Part shown: in pieces, positions 47,414-57,638 of the stretch
How the letters are laid out: each line of letters opens with the position of its first letter
How positions within the stretch are numbered: the first letter of the stretch is position 1
Source: Flammula alnicola
Taxonomy: Eukaryota > Basidiomycota > Agaricomycetes > Agaricales > Strophariaceae
Reading direction: 5' to 3'
Assembly: GCA_015499995.1 (NCBI GenBank)
Contig: JADNRV010000179.1
Location: 40,480-104,479, forward strand
Length of the DNA: 64,000 nucleotides
Made by a program: the position numbers and the translations under genes
Notes under the pieces: model-generated
The model's database searches: none
Told to the model about the DNA's origin: nothing
Seen by the model: the letters and a program-made list of their open reading frames with translations, nothing else

Positions 47414-50400
47414 TCAACCAAACGTTGACGCTGCACCAACTAGTTTTGTACTCACCTCCGCCCCTTTCTCGAGCAGCAGCTTCACGATCGCCTCGCGACC
47501 TCCTTCCGACGCTGCCTGGAGTGCATTACCATATTCTCCTCCCTGTGCATTCACGTCTGCCCCCTTCTCGAGCAGCAGCTTCACAATTGCCTCGTGACCT
47601 CCTAACGATGCCGCCTGGAGTGCATTACCATATTCTCCTCCCTGTGCATTCACGTCCACCCCCTTCTCGAGCAGCAGCTTCATAATTGCCTCGTGACCTT
47701 CAAACGACGCCGCCTCGAGTGCGTTACCTCCCTGTGCATTCAGGTCCACCCCCTTCTCGAGCAGCAGCTTCACAATTGCCTCGTGACCTTCTAACGACGC
47801 CGCCTGGAGTGCGTCACCTCCCTGTGCCTTCAGGTCCACCCCCTTCTCGAGCAGCAGCTTCACGATTCCCTCGTGACCTCCTTCTGACGCCGCCTGGAGT
47901 GCATCACCATATTCTCCTCCCTGTGCATTCACGTCCGCCCCCTTCTCGAGCAGCAGCTTCACGATTGCCTCGTGACCTTCAAACGACGCCGCCTGAAGTG
48001 CATTACCATATTCTCCTCCCTGTGCATTCACGTCCGCCCCCTTCTCGAACAGCAGCTTCACGATCGCCTCGTGACCTCTTAACGACGCCGCCTGGAGTGC
48101 GTTACCATATGCTCCTCCCTGTGCATTCACGTCCGCCCCGTTCTCGAACAGCAGCTTCACGATCGCCTTGTGACCTCGAATCGATGCCGCCTGGAGTGCA
48201 TTACGATATAATTCTCCCTGTGCATTCACATTGACCCCCTTCTCGAGCAGCAGCTTCACGATTGCCTCGTGACCTTCTATCGACGCCGCCTGGAGTGCGT
48301 TACCATATTTTCCTCCCTGTGCATTCACGTCCGCCCCCTTCTCGAACAGCAGCTCCACGATCGCCTCGTGACCTCCTAACGACGCCGCCTCGAGTGCGTT
48401 ACCTCCCTTTGCATTCACGTCTGCCCCCTTCTCGAGCAGCAGCTTCACGATCACCTTGTGACCTCGAAACGATGCCGCCTCGAGTGCGTTACCTCCCTGT
48501 GCATTCACATCCGCCCCCTTCTCGAGCAGCAGTTTCACGATTGCCTCATGACCTCCTAACGTCGCCGCCTCGAGTGCATTAACATATCTTCCCTGTGCAT
48601 TCAGGTCCGCCCCGTTCTCGAACAGCAGCTTCACGATCGCCTTGTGACCTCGAAACGATGCCGCCTGGAGTGCATTACCATATTCTCCTCCCAGTGCATT
48701 CACGTCTGCCCCCTTCTCGAGCAACAGCTTCACGATTGCCTCGTGACCTTCGAACGACGCCGCCTGGAGTGCATTACCATATAATCCTCCCTGTGCAATC
48801 ACGAGCGCCTCGTAACCTCCTAACGACGCCGCCTGAAGTGCGTTACCATATTGTGCATTCACGTCCGCCCCCTTCTCAAGCAGCAGCTTCACGGTCGCCT
48901 TGTGACCGTTACCCGATGCTGCCTGTAGTGCAGTACCATATCTTCCTCCCTGTGCATTCACCTCTGCCCCTTTCTCAAGTATCTGTTCTGACACATGTTG
49001 TAGACCAGCTCCAGAAGCATAGTAAAGAGGAGGTGCAATCTCAGACTGGTGTCTTGATAGCTTGCTGTCCTGCCATGGCTGATCTAAATCCCAAATTCGG
49101 ACCCAATTGATGAATGGAGCGGTCTCAGGGTTGAACAGTTTCATTATCAAGGAGATTCCTGGTGTTCCAACGTCTCCAGGTGCCATGTGGGAAATCCAGT
49201 ACTCCGCTGCATATTGTGCAAGTGGCGAGTGATGTAGCATAGCATCTGTCAGTGGCTCGAATGAGTTGAATTGTAGAAGATATGCGACTGAGATTTGGGC
49301 AATCATTGAATGAGCATCTTTCTCGCTAATCCTGAAATTTGTCTCGACATGCATGGAGAGCAGATACTCTTTGATGGAGAAGTGTGAAAGCTTTATGGTT
49401 CCTGTGTTATCCATTAATAAATATAATTTTACAATATCCACCTGACCATACCTTGTGATTCAGTGACAAGACTAGAGCATCTCAACAATACATCCTGTGG
49501 ATCCTGATACCGACGTTCAGCTTCATAAACCGGTCCATCGTTTGACTCCAAGTCCACAGTGACGGCTTCAGCAATCTCGGTAACTGTCATTGGCCGCTTT
49601 GAAAAGGCCAGCCACTGTAGGAATACTCTGACGTCACCAATGTATTTCGCGTCAATAGTTTTCAGTATCCGTTGATATGTCTCGTCTAGACCCTTGGGTA
49701 GGTGGGCGAGCTGCGCGTTTACTTGATGACGGCTGGAACATTTGGCCAACGCATCAAGCTGTAACGAAACCCATCGAAATCTAAAAGACGATTAGTGGTA
49801 ATTCAACAATGTATCGGACTGTTAAGATGAACGTACGACCCGTCTGCGCCCTTGACAATTGCGGCTTTTATGTCTTCTCTCGTCTTTTCATCCCAACGCT
49901 TAAATTTCGACGTGACTTCACGCTCAATAAAAGTTGAAATGTCCTGGTTTTCAGTTGCGTCTCCAACATCAACACAATCAGGACCGATCTTCCCAAGAAC
50001 AGATTCAATGCTATGCAACGGCCGACTGGTAACCATCAAGTGAAGTCGAAGAGTGTCCGTATTCTGCTTCTCGGAGGCGATTTCGTCAATCCACTTCAGT
50101 GTCTTTTCGTGCTCAGTGCATTCGTCAAGAGCATCAATGAGAATGTATGCATGGGTGAACTGTTTGAGAATATCCTGTAGTGTATCCTGAAGTTCGGGAA
50201 TTGATGGCTGCTGATGACCTCCACAGCGACGGTATAAATCCACTAATGCGGTAGGTATACCGCCGCCACATTTGTGTGAAAACTGTGAAATGAGGGATCG
50301 GATGCACTTATCGTGCACCTGCAATTCTTTCTGGGAATCCCTCCCATCAAAAAAGAAATATGCCGTCCCCAGAGACATATCTGCCCTAAGGATTTTATCA

Positions 50401-52089
50401 CTGACGGATGCGCTGAAAAGATGTTCGGTGATTGTTAACGATGTACCACTCATAAAGGGGATACTCACCACAGAATGCTTTTACCGCAACCCGCTGTAGA
50501 AATATTTAACACACAAATATGATTTATCGTATCGAGGCCCTTACCCTTTCCCTTGATCCAAAGAAACCCGGGGTTTTCGATCCAATCATGAAACTGTTCA
50601 CCGTCAAGGAACCAGGAGCAGGTGTCGGCTTGACGTTTATCGAGCGCTTCATTTCTATTTCGCGAGCTATCAGGCGCGGAAAGCCATTTGTAAATCTTCT
50701 CGGCTTTCGTAATTGACAAGTCAGTTTTAATTATTGAAACTAGTAGTAAGCGAGCAGCACCCAGCTGGTCGTCCTTGATGGTTGTGACTGTATTCTCTAC
50801 ACAGACCATGAGATATGAAGAGGAGAAATATGTTTCAAGAAAGCGGTGCGTACCAACGTTACCGAGCCGGTCCTTGATTTCCTTCCCCTGTGAGTTCGAA
50901 CCAACGGCCACTCTTCGATCGAACTTCCCTAATAAATCGGCGCATGATTTCTTGGACCCGTCCATACGGGACTTCAGATCATCGGATATTTGGATCTTGA
51001 GAGTCCGTGCTACACGCAAACGATCACTAGATTTAATAGGAAATGAATGAGATTGAATTACCTGTGTAGCTCAATTTTGTATACTCGTCGATGAGCGATG
51101 CTATTTGGAGTGATTGCCGGCCGATCTCTTCAAGAATGTTGGTAGTTTCTGCGATCACTGGAAGGTCTGGAACCGCGTTTGCAGCACCCAGCATTTCTCG
51201 CAAGGTGTCCGCTAGTTCTCGGATGGAATCATCTTGGATATCCGTCGCCTGTACAGCCTACACGGGAAATAGTACCCAATATCCATATCAGTTCCATGCG
51301 ATGCTGTCTGATTATTCACCTCATAAACGCGGGACAACACAGTCCATGATGCTTTGAGTATCGGGTGTGTCTGATCATCGACTTCCGATGAGTCTGAGTG
51401 CGAGTGAGTGGAGGACCTTGTGACGTACATGGGAGAGATTGTCCATGATGTTCTTCGTCAACTGTAACGCTTTCCCGACAATCGAAGCGGTGTTGATTAT
51501 TGCCTTATTGCTTGGTAGGCGAGAAATATCAGCGTCGACCTTTTCCATGAACGTTTTGACGTTGTTGTCAGACTCGGAAACACGAGATAGGCCCATCTTC
51601 ATTTTGGCGGAAATGGGGTCTCCTTTCTTATCCATGAGATCAAGAGGCATATCTAGGTCAATCAGTTTCAATATGTGAATAAATCCATGCGTTGAACTTA
51701 GCACTCACCATTTTCGAGTAAATCCACGACTTTCCCGCTGTGCAGGCCAACTACCGAAGTCAACAAGCGTGCCCTTTTACGATATATCTTGATTGTGATC
51801 GTCGACGAGGGAGAGAACCAGCTGATAGAAAGAGGTGAGTGAGTAGGTAATATTGACTGGGAGGCAATGGGACGACGAAAACTGACACTTTCTTGTCCGC
51901 TTCCCATTCCCAAGTAATCACTGATTCACCGGACTCGGCGTTTGTTGACTTCGCAACTTTGGTTTCCTTCTTCGAGTTCGCGACTTCCTTGTCATCCACA
52001 CGAAATTCCACAAAATACTGCCGTTTCGCAGTCGGTTTCTCCTTTTCAAAATCGCCTTCGACCTCGATTCCTAGATCCCAATCAGTGGC
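47414..52089 (-). pseudogene. C2-NACHT-ankyrin NLR-like gene, first exon disrupted by a Gypsy element
   Basis: STAND/NLR-like receptor. Exons (minus): 52089-51887, 51821-51709, 51652-51429, 51370-51320, 51257-51062, 51009-50863, 50796-50761, 50703-50545, 50493-50469, 50412-49837, 49780-49452, 49401-47414, joined in phase by 50-66 nt GT..AG introns. Domains in order: an N-terminal C2-like beta region (QYFVEFRVDDKEVANSKK; STITIKIYRKRA); a helical linker ending EKIYKWLSAPD; SWFLDGEQFHDW, then a P-loop GKAGCGKS assembled across three exons; Walker B AYILIDALDEC; a winged-helix-like region; and about 16 ankyrin repeats (~49,030-47,450). The original start lies beyond the retrotransposon at 62488. 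The rest is free of stops, so damage is confined to the recent insertion. Family members are proposed non-self or microbe sensors. Confidence 0.85.
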
Positions 52090-52094
52090 GTGGA
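52090..52094. repeat. Target-site duplication GTGGA, left copy
   Basis: GTGGA directly precedes the TG of the left LTR and is repeated at 62459-62463 directly after the CA of the right LTR. Five bp is usual for Ty3/Gypsy integrases. Confidence 0.93.
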
Positions 52095-52615
52095 TGTGAC
52101 AATTGGGAGCTTTCAGAGGCGTGGGAGTCACTGAAAGGCGAATTGGCACACGGTTGTAGATAGCGCGAGAATCAAGTGAACAGGTTAAAACTGTGTGATT
52201 GACTGTCTTGTCCTGTACAAATGGTCGACTATTTATACTAAGCTAAGAGTACACGAGTCAGGTAATAAAATGGAGTCCGGAGACGAGAAGACGGACGCGT
52301 TATAGGTAGGTATTGAGTAAGTCATTTTACAAGGGATTAGGGAGTCAAAACAAATCATAGGGTGACGATAAAGGAGTCAAAAGAGGAGTCAAATAATAAG
52401 AGATATAGTCATAATAGCGAGTCAGAGAATAGTAAGTAAATACGGAGCCTTGGGCAGTTGAACGAAGCTATATACAAGTAGTTAATGAAACAAATAGGGG
52501 CTTACGAAGATAAGATAAGATACAAGGATCGCGGGAACAGGCGGATAATCATAAGGTACGTGATACGTGATGCGTGGTGGTGCGTGGTACGTGATGCGTG
52601 ATGGTATTTGTTACA
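52095..52615 (-). repeat. 3' LTR of the Gypsy element
   Basis: 521 bp beginning TGTGACAATTGGGAGC and ending GTGATGGTATTTGTTACA (plus strand), a TG..CA structure. It differs from the other LTR by one substitution and one single-base indel. On the minus strand it has TATAAAT at 52231-52237, about 140 bp before the junction with the NLR exon, placing a possible promoter in front of the truncated gene. Confidence 0.95.
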
Positions 52616-52662
52616 TACGCCCTCCTGGCCGTCTGTAAGAAGGCCACAGATTCCATAAGAGA

Positions 52663-53648
52663 TTAGTTGCGTGTGCCGGACTTGCCGCGATGAGCCGAGG
52701 TGATAGGATCAGAACGTGTGCGAGCCGAAATAGAATGATTGGATCGGACGACAGCGCGGGAGCTAGATGAAGGTCGGGGATCCTTGCGACGGCGTAAGTC
52801 TTTGCGTGGGTCATCGCGAGTGGAGTCCTGTACTTCAGTAGGGTACACAAGTTCGGGATCGATTTCGAAGGCTGCCAGGGTTGGTTCGTTTCCGGAGACA
52901 ATAGGGAGTTTAGTAGAGAAATCGAAGAGGGTGAATTTGATGTCATCACTGGAAGCGTTAAAGATAGACGCCCAGGTTACATACGCCGCGGGGATCATTC
53001 CTTGAGTAAGTCGTCCGCGGCGAAGGCGAGTGTCGGTAACAATAAACATAGCGACCTGTCCAACGTGGAATCCGTGGGAGCGTTTGAGGTAAGGGTCGAA
53101 GAGTTCGAAAGTAATACGCGAGCGCCATGTGAGATGGGGGTGTGCTTCGGTAAGGGTGAGCGGTTTCTTGTAGGGGATGATAGCATCAATTTCCATGATG
53201 TCAGAGATTTCAGCGTTGGGGTCAACGTGAGGCAGGGTTGGAGGATCATCTAAAGTAGTTGGAAAAGTGGAAGCAAGTTGGGATTTGAATAAAAAATGAC
53301 GAGGGAATTTGAAAGAATTACTAGGGGTTAAATTAAGTGCAGAAGTCTTAAGACAGTAGATTAGGACAAGGATTTATAATTAAAGAAATGAATAGGAACC
53401 TGGGGAATATTGACAATAGGAGTCTTGGGTGTATCGTTCAATGGGACTTGGGTAGCGACGGAAAGTTTGCCGGGAGCAGCCGTAAGCGTTGGAGCAGACA
53501 TGATAACGTCCGTGAGAGCAGTTGTGGCCTCGGGGGGAGTAGCCGGCGAATTGTCCGAGGGAGGTTTAGAGTTGGTATCAACAAGGATAGTAGACATGAT
53601 GAGGAAGGGGAATAGAATGAAGTGATCGATGAGGGAGAAGATTTTCAT
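52663..53648 (-). CDS. Extra ORF region downstream of integrase (unknown)
   Basis: Two minus-strand open blocks lie between integrase and the 3' LTR. One starts at ATG 53648 (MKIFSLIDHFILFPFLIMST..., 83 codons before a GTTCCT donor-like site). The other runs from ~53,249 to 52,663 (PTLPHVDPNAEISDIMEIDA, TWRSRITFELFDPYLKRSHG, ending AHRGKSGTRN). A TTTAG acceptor precedes the second block, but the simple join is out of phase, so splicing is unproven. The sequences are not envelope-like, although the first block starts hydrophobic. Extra 3' ORFs occur in some fungal and plant Gypsy elements with unknown function. Confidence 0.5.
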
Positions 53649-53714
53649 CGACCAAGGAAAGATAGTAGAGTAGCGAGGTATTTTATAGGTGAATGGCGAA
53701 GATTAAAGAGGAAA

Positions 53715-55481
53715 TTAAAGGGATACAGACCCCAGAGATAATTGGGGATCTTCGGACGGTGGCGACGCGGTACCGAGAGGGAGAGAATGGATAGAAGTTG
53801 CATTGTGTAAATCCAGGTAGTCGGTAAGTGCATTCAAATGCGAAATTTGGGAATAGGGAAGCCAGGTTATGTCACCAGCTTTCCATAAAATCTTGAAGCG
53901 TGCGTCCGTTTTGAGTCCTGAGTGACCAAGAATTTTATCGACGGCCCATTCAGGTTCAGATTCGTCACCGGAATTGAATTGTGAAAAGTCGCGTCCAGGG
54001 AAGAGACGGTCGTCGTTTGGAATATGGATTCTGAGAAGGGAAGCATGAAAAACATCATGAACGCCGCGCTGTTTCAGGGTTGGAGGGAGCTGGACTTTGT
54101 AAGAGAAGTTTTGATAATCCTTTAGGATTTTGTATGGACCTATAAATTTAGGAATCAGTTTTCGAGCTAGCCCAGCAGGGAAGGATATGTTTTTAGACGA
54201 TAGATATATTAGGTCTCCTTCACTAAAAGGAGCCGGACGACGGTGCTTATTTGCGTCATGAGTTTGTTTAACTCTAGATGCTAAGATACTGTCATGAGCG
54301 GCAATAATAGCCAGTTTTCGCTGTAGAGCGAAATTTCTAATAGATGGGTATTCTGATTTTTTAGCAGAGTCCCAAATCATTGAACGTGGCATGCGTCCTG
54401 TATTTAAAAAGAATGGCGCATATCCAGTACTTTGAGAGCGTGCACAATTGATGGCGAATTCTATACTGGGTAATTTAGCTACCCAATCTGTTTGTTTACT
54501 GTTAACGCACTGTCTCAGCATTTGAGTAACCGTGCGGTTCGCTCGTTCAGTTGAGCCATCCGTTTCCGGATGATAAGCACTGGACATGTTTAATTGAGTT
54601 CCAATGAGTTGATTCAGGTGAGTCCAGAATGTACTGGTGAATAGTACATCCCTATCACTGATTATGTGCTTAGGAAGTCCATGTAATTTATAGACATGCT
54701 CAAACATAAGTTCGGCGACGTCTCGGGTTGTATAAGTTATTCTACTAGGTATCAGATGGACCATGGCGGTTAATAAACAGATGACGACAGTTATTTGATC
54801 GAATGATCCGTCTCTATTCGTGGACTCAGGAAGTGGTCCGACAAAGTCCACTCCAATAGACTCCCAGGGTAACGATGGGACCGGTAAGGGATTCAATAGT
54901 CCATAGGGTTTTTGATTGCTGGGCTTACTTCGGCGGCATGTTATGCAAGTTAAACAATAAGCAGTGACGTCGGAGGCCATCTCTTTCCACCACACGTGTG
55001 CGCGTAGGTAGGTTAAAGTTTTATTTGCTCCGAGATGAGCTAAAAGTGAGTGTGCTTCCGATATGGCAATTTCTTGGGCATTTCTTCCTTGTATAGTAAT
55101 TTTAGGAATGCATAAGGTTTTTTGTCCATTCTCTTTCAAATATACTAATCCGTCTTCTGTTTCAAAGTTCTTGAACTCTTTAGGATTAGACACTATTCGT
55201 TGAAAGAATGGATCTTCTCTATATTGATCCCGGATCTCTTGGACAAAGTTTAAACCATCTTCGGCTTGTGACAAGACTTTTAATAGAGACGTTTGATGGA
55301 CCATGGACTCTATTTCAGTCCCGCGTTGATCATCAGGTACGTTTCTATTTATAGTTTCCGTAATGGAATCTATTGATCGATCTGGCGTTTTCGGACTTGA
55401 TACGTCATGTGGTTTATTTTTAGTGGTACTCCCGCCCTCCTTTCGTTCTCCAGGGCCTTTGAGAACGAAACGATCCTTCAC
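53715..55481 (-). CDS. Gypsy integrase with C-terminal chromodomain-like tail
   Basis: The integrase part of pol, 588 codons from the first Met after a TGA at 55551. Order: an HHCC zinc-binding region (HSLLAHLGANKTLTYLR, CLTCITCRRSK), the catalytic core with Asp in IGVDFVGPL, Asp in IISDRDVLF and Glu in DGSTERANR (DDE), then a GPY/F-type segment (KFIGPYKILKDY) and a tail EWAVDKILGHSG ... DITWLPYSQI that resembles a degenerate chromodomain. It lies in the same frame as the RT ORF, separated by one TGA, so both were probably one polyprotein. Confidence 0.9.
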   Translation of the reverse strand: MKDRFVLKGPGERKEGGSTTKNKPHDVSSPKTPDRSIDSITETINRNVPDDQRGTEIESMVHQTSLLKVLSQAEDGLNFVQEIRDQYREDPFFQRIVSNPKEFKNFETEDGLVYLKENGQKTLCIPKITIQGRNAQEIAISEAHSLLAHLGANKTLTYLRAHVWWKEMASDVTAYCLTCITCRRSKPSNQKPYGLLNPLPVPSLPWESIGVDFVGPLPESTNRDGSFDQITVVICLLTAMVHLIPSRITYTTRDVAELMFEHVYKLHGLPKHIISDRDVLFTSTFWTHLNQLIGTQLNMSSAYHPETDGSTERANRTVTQMLRQCVNSKQTDWVAKLPSIEFAINCARSQSTGYAPFFLNTGRMPRSMIWDSAKKSEYPSIRNFALQRKLAIIAAHDSILASRVKQTHDANKHRRPAPFSEGDLIYLSSKNISFPAGLARKLIPKFIGPYKILKDYQNFSYKVQLPPTLKQRGVHDVFHASLLRIHIPNDDRLFPGRDFSQFNSGDESEPEWAVDKILGHSGLKTDARFKILWKAGDITWLPYSQISHLNALTDYLDLHNATSIHSLPLGTASPPSEDPQLSLGSVSL

Positions 55482-55550
55482 ACGCCGTGCAAACTCTGCG
55501 GACGTCTCAGGACGGCCTGTTTCAGCTGGAGGCGGTTTCTTTCTAGGCTT

Positions 55551-57638
55551 TCACTGGACAGCTACTTTAGCATCTATCCCAGCGAGTACTGGTAATGATA
55601 ATTCAATAGGTGCGTCATCATTAAGAATATCAAAATATGTATACTCTGACTCAGCGCAGACAGTGCCTGGTGAGTCATTGGAGTATATGCGGGATAACGC
55701 ATCTGCGACCACATTTTCGGTACCCGGAACATACATTACTTCAAAGTCAAATTCGCTGATCTTTTCACACCAGCGTGCTTGGCGGCCAGATAGATTTTTC
55801 TGTCGAAGTAAATGTATTAGACCTTTATGGTCAGTAATCCATTTAAATTTAGTACCCTGCAGAATATCACGATGCCGCAGCATAGTTTCGACACCAGCAA
55901 GCATCTCAATTTCATGTACAGGGTAATTCTGTTGTGCAGAATTTAGTTTAGCTGAATAGAAAGCTGCAATCTGCGCAGTCTTCCAATTATCACCTTGGCT
56001 GACTACCCCAGCTATCCCAGTGGAGCAACCATCCGTTACCATCCAAATGGGAGGTGAATCTTTTGTGTATTTTAATGGTACTCGGCGATGATCACGCGCG
56101 TTTTGCACCAAGCGCTTTACATCTTCAAATGCGCGTTGTTCAGTATAACCCCATCGGAATGCGACGGTGTCACCTGTTAACCCATGTAGCACAGCCATAG
56201 GGATTCGGACATTGGGAATATCATCAGCAAGATATCCTACTGATCCCAAGAATCCGCGCAACAGGTCGCGGTTTGTAGGGGTTTTCCAATTGACCACAGA
56301 GTCGACTTTATCAGGGTCCATTCGGATACCGCTGTCGTCAACTATGCGTCCGAGTATTTTCAATTCAGGCTCCAGAAAGTGGAGTTTCTTTTTACTCAAA
56401 TATAATTTCTCCTTGGTAAGGATATCAATAATCAGTTTGGTATGCTGGAGATGTTCTTCCAAGGTATTAGAGTAAATTACTATGTCATCTAGATAGATGT
56501 CCATAAATCTCCCAATATAGGGTGAAAATATATGATTCATTAGAGCTTGATAAGTTGCAGGAGCATTACAATCTCCAATTTGAATTACTAGACTAACCAT
56601 GTTACCATCAGGTGTTGTAACCGCTGTGCGGTCAACATGGCTAGGCTCAATACGGATTTGCTCATATGCATCTTTGCCATCCATAGTTGATCGGAATGGA
56701 TGCGCCGCTGCGCGCCTAAGTATTCCTTCCGGATCAGAAAGCGGCGAAGTTAATTTAACAGTGTTGTCATTTCGCGCTCGCAGGTCCACGACCGTGCGAA
56801 GCATCACTGGTTCACCGGGTGCACGCGGTTTAGGTATCAGTAGCATAGGAACTGTATTCCGAGAGCTAGTTATTTTCCAGCGTCCGGTTTTAAGATAAGC
56901 ATCGTGTTTTTCTGCCCATTCTTTTCGAAATGGTTCTGGGCAGCGAGACGCCCTCCATGGATACAATTTCGTCTCATCAATAAGAGGAACTGTATGATTA
57001 ATTGCCCTCAATGGCGGCAATTTAGTTTCCCCTGCGGTTTTGCAGAGCGGCTCAGCATAGTCAATTAATATCTTACGCGCTTTATTTATGGATTCACTAG
57101 TAACTTCCATAGCGCGAGAGGCTACCGTAGTAACCGATTTTCCAAGCAAGGGCTTAGAAACATCGCTTCCAATGAATACTCGAGCGGGGTTAAACCCTAT
57201 ACTGACACTATGCTGATATAGCCATGTAGTGCCTAAAATTAGATCGTACTGTGAAATATTAATAACATCAAAAGTACGTTCTTCATTGATTCCTTCATAT
57301 TGAAATCGGGCTCGTGTTTTTGCATTTATTTTAGATCTAGATCCCTGTACTGCTAGTTGAAGAGATACTGGGATTTTGAATAGCTCTTTAGTTAAATTGA
57401 GCTGATCTGTAATTGTAGAAGATATAAAATCTCCTAGGGAACCGGAGTCGAGTAATGCTCGAGCCGGTTGTCCATTTATATTGACAGTAATAACTACGGG
57501 TTTTGCAACTAAGCGCTCGCCGTCTTTGACATGCGCGGCGTTACGCTGAACCGCCGGGTATGATCCTCTTGGAATTTGGATCAAACCTACGGTTACCTCA
57601 GTCACTGAGTGGTCCGGAGTCGCAATCCGCGACTCCAT
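55551..57638 (-). CDS. Gypsy protease, reverse transcriptase and RNase H
   Basis: 695 codons from ATG 57638, overlapping the upstream gag frame by 37 nt in a different frame (relative -1). Aspartic protease motif ALLDSGSLGDFIS at residues ~60-72. RT with LRTVVDLRARND, DGKDAYEQIRIEP and the catalytic YLDD in FMDIYLDDIVIYS. RNase H with TDGCSTGIAG, HEIEML and TDHKGLIHLL, giving the acidic residues. It ends in TGA (context CAG TGA AAG), after which the same frame continues KPRKKPPPAETG into integrase. All catalytic residues are present. Confidence 0.93.
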   Translation of the reverse strand: MESRIATPDHSVTEVTVGLIQIPRGSYPAVQRNAAHVKDGERLVAKPVVITVNINGQPARALLDSGSLGDFISSTITDQLNLTKELFKIPVSLQLAVQGSRSKINAKTRARFQYEGINEERTFDVINISQYDLILGTTWLYQHSVSIGFNPARVFIGSDVSKPLLGKSVTTVASRAMEVTSESINKARKILIDYAEPLCKTAGETKLPPLRAINHTVPLIDETKLYPWRASRCPEPFRKEWAEKHDAYLKTGRWKITSSRNTVPMLLIPKPRAPGEPVMLRTVVDLRARNDNTVKLTSPLSDPEGILRRAAAHPFRSTMDGKDAYEQIRIEPSHVDRTAVTTPDGNMVSLVIQIGDCNAPATYQALMNHIFSPYIGRFMDIYLDDIVIYSNTLEEHLQHTKLIIDILTKEKLYLSKKKLHFLEPELKILGRIVDDSGIRMDPDKVDSVVNWKTPTNRDLLRGFLGSVGYLADDIPNVRIPMAVLHGLTGDTVAFRWGYTEQRAFEDVKRLVQNARDHRRVPLKYTKDSPPIWMVTDGCSTGIAGVVSQGDNWKTAQIAAFYSAKLNSAQQNYPVHEIEMLAGVETMLRHRDILQGTKFKWITDHKGLIHLLRQKNLSGRQARWCEKISEFDFEVMYVPGTENVVADALSRIYSNDSPGTVCAESEYTYFDILNDDAPIELSLPVLAGIDAKVAVQ

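Larger units (their letters stand above)
44335..49960 (-). repeat. Right arm of the large inverted duplication
   Basis: Reverse-complement partner of 1-5240. The inner boundary lies close to 44,335, where GATATCGAAGAGGGCGT matches the left arm near 5,225. The outer limit of detectable pairing is only set by the left window edge (position 1 pairs with about 49,955). Internal differences include ankyrin-repeat number (about 16 here, about 11 in the left arm) and independent indels in the non-NLR part. Confidence 0.8.

Noticed and set aside
52095..52149. In-frame LTR extension as the genuine N-terminus of the NLR
   Set aside because: The LTR boundary is fixed by the second LTR and the GTGGA duplication, and the displaced exon piece at 62,459-62,488 restores the original frame.
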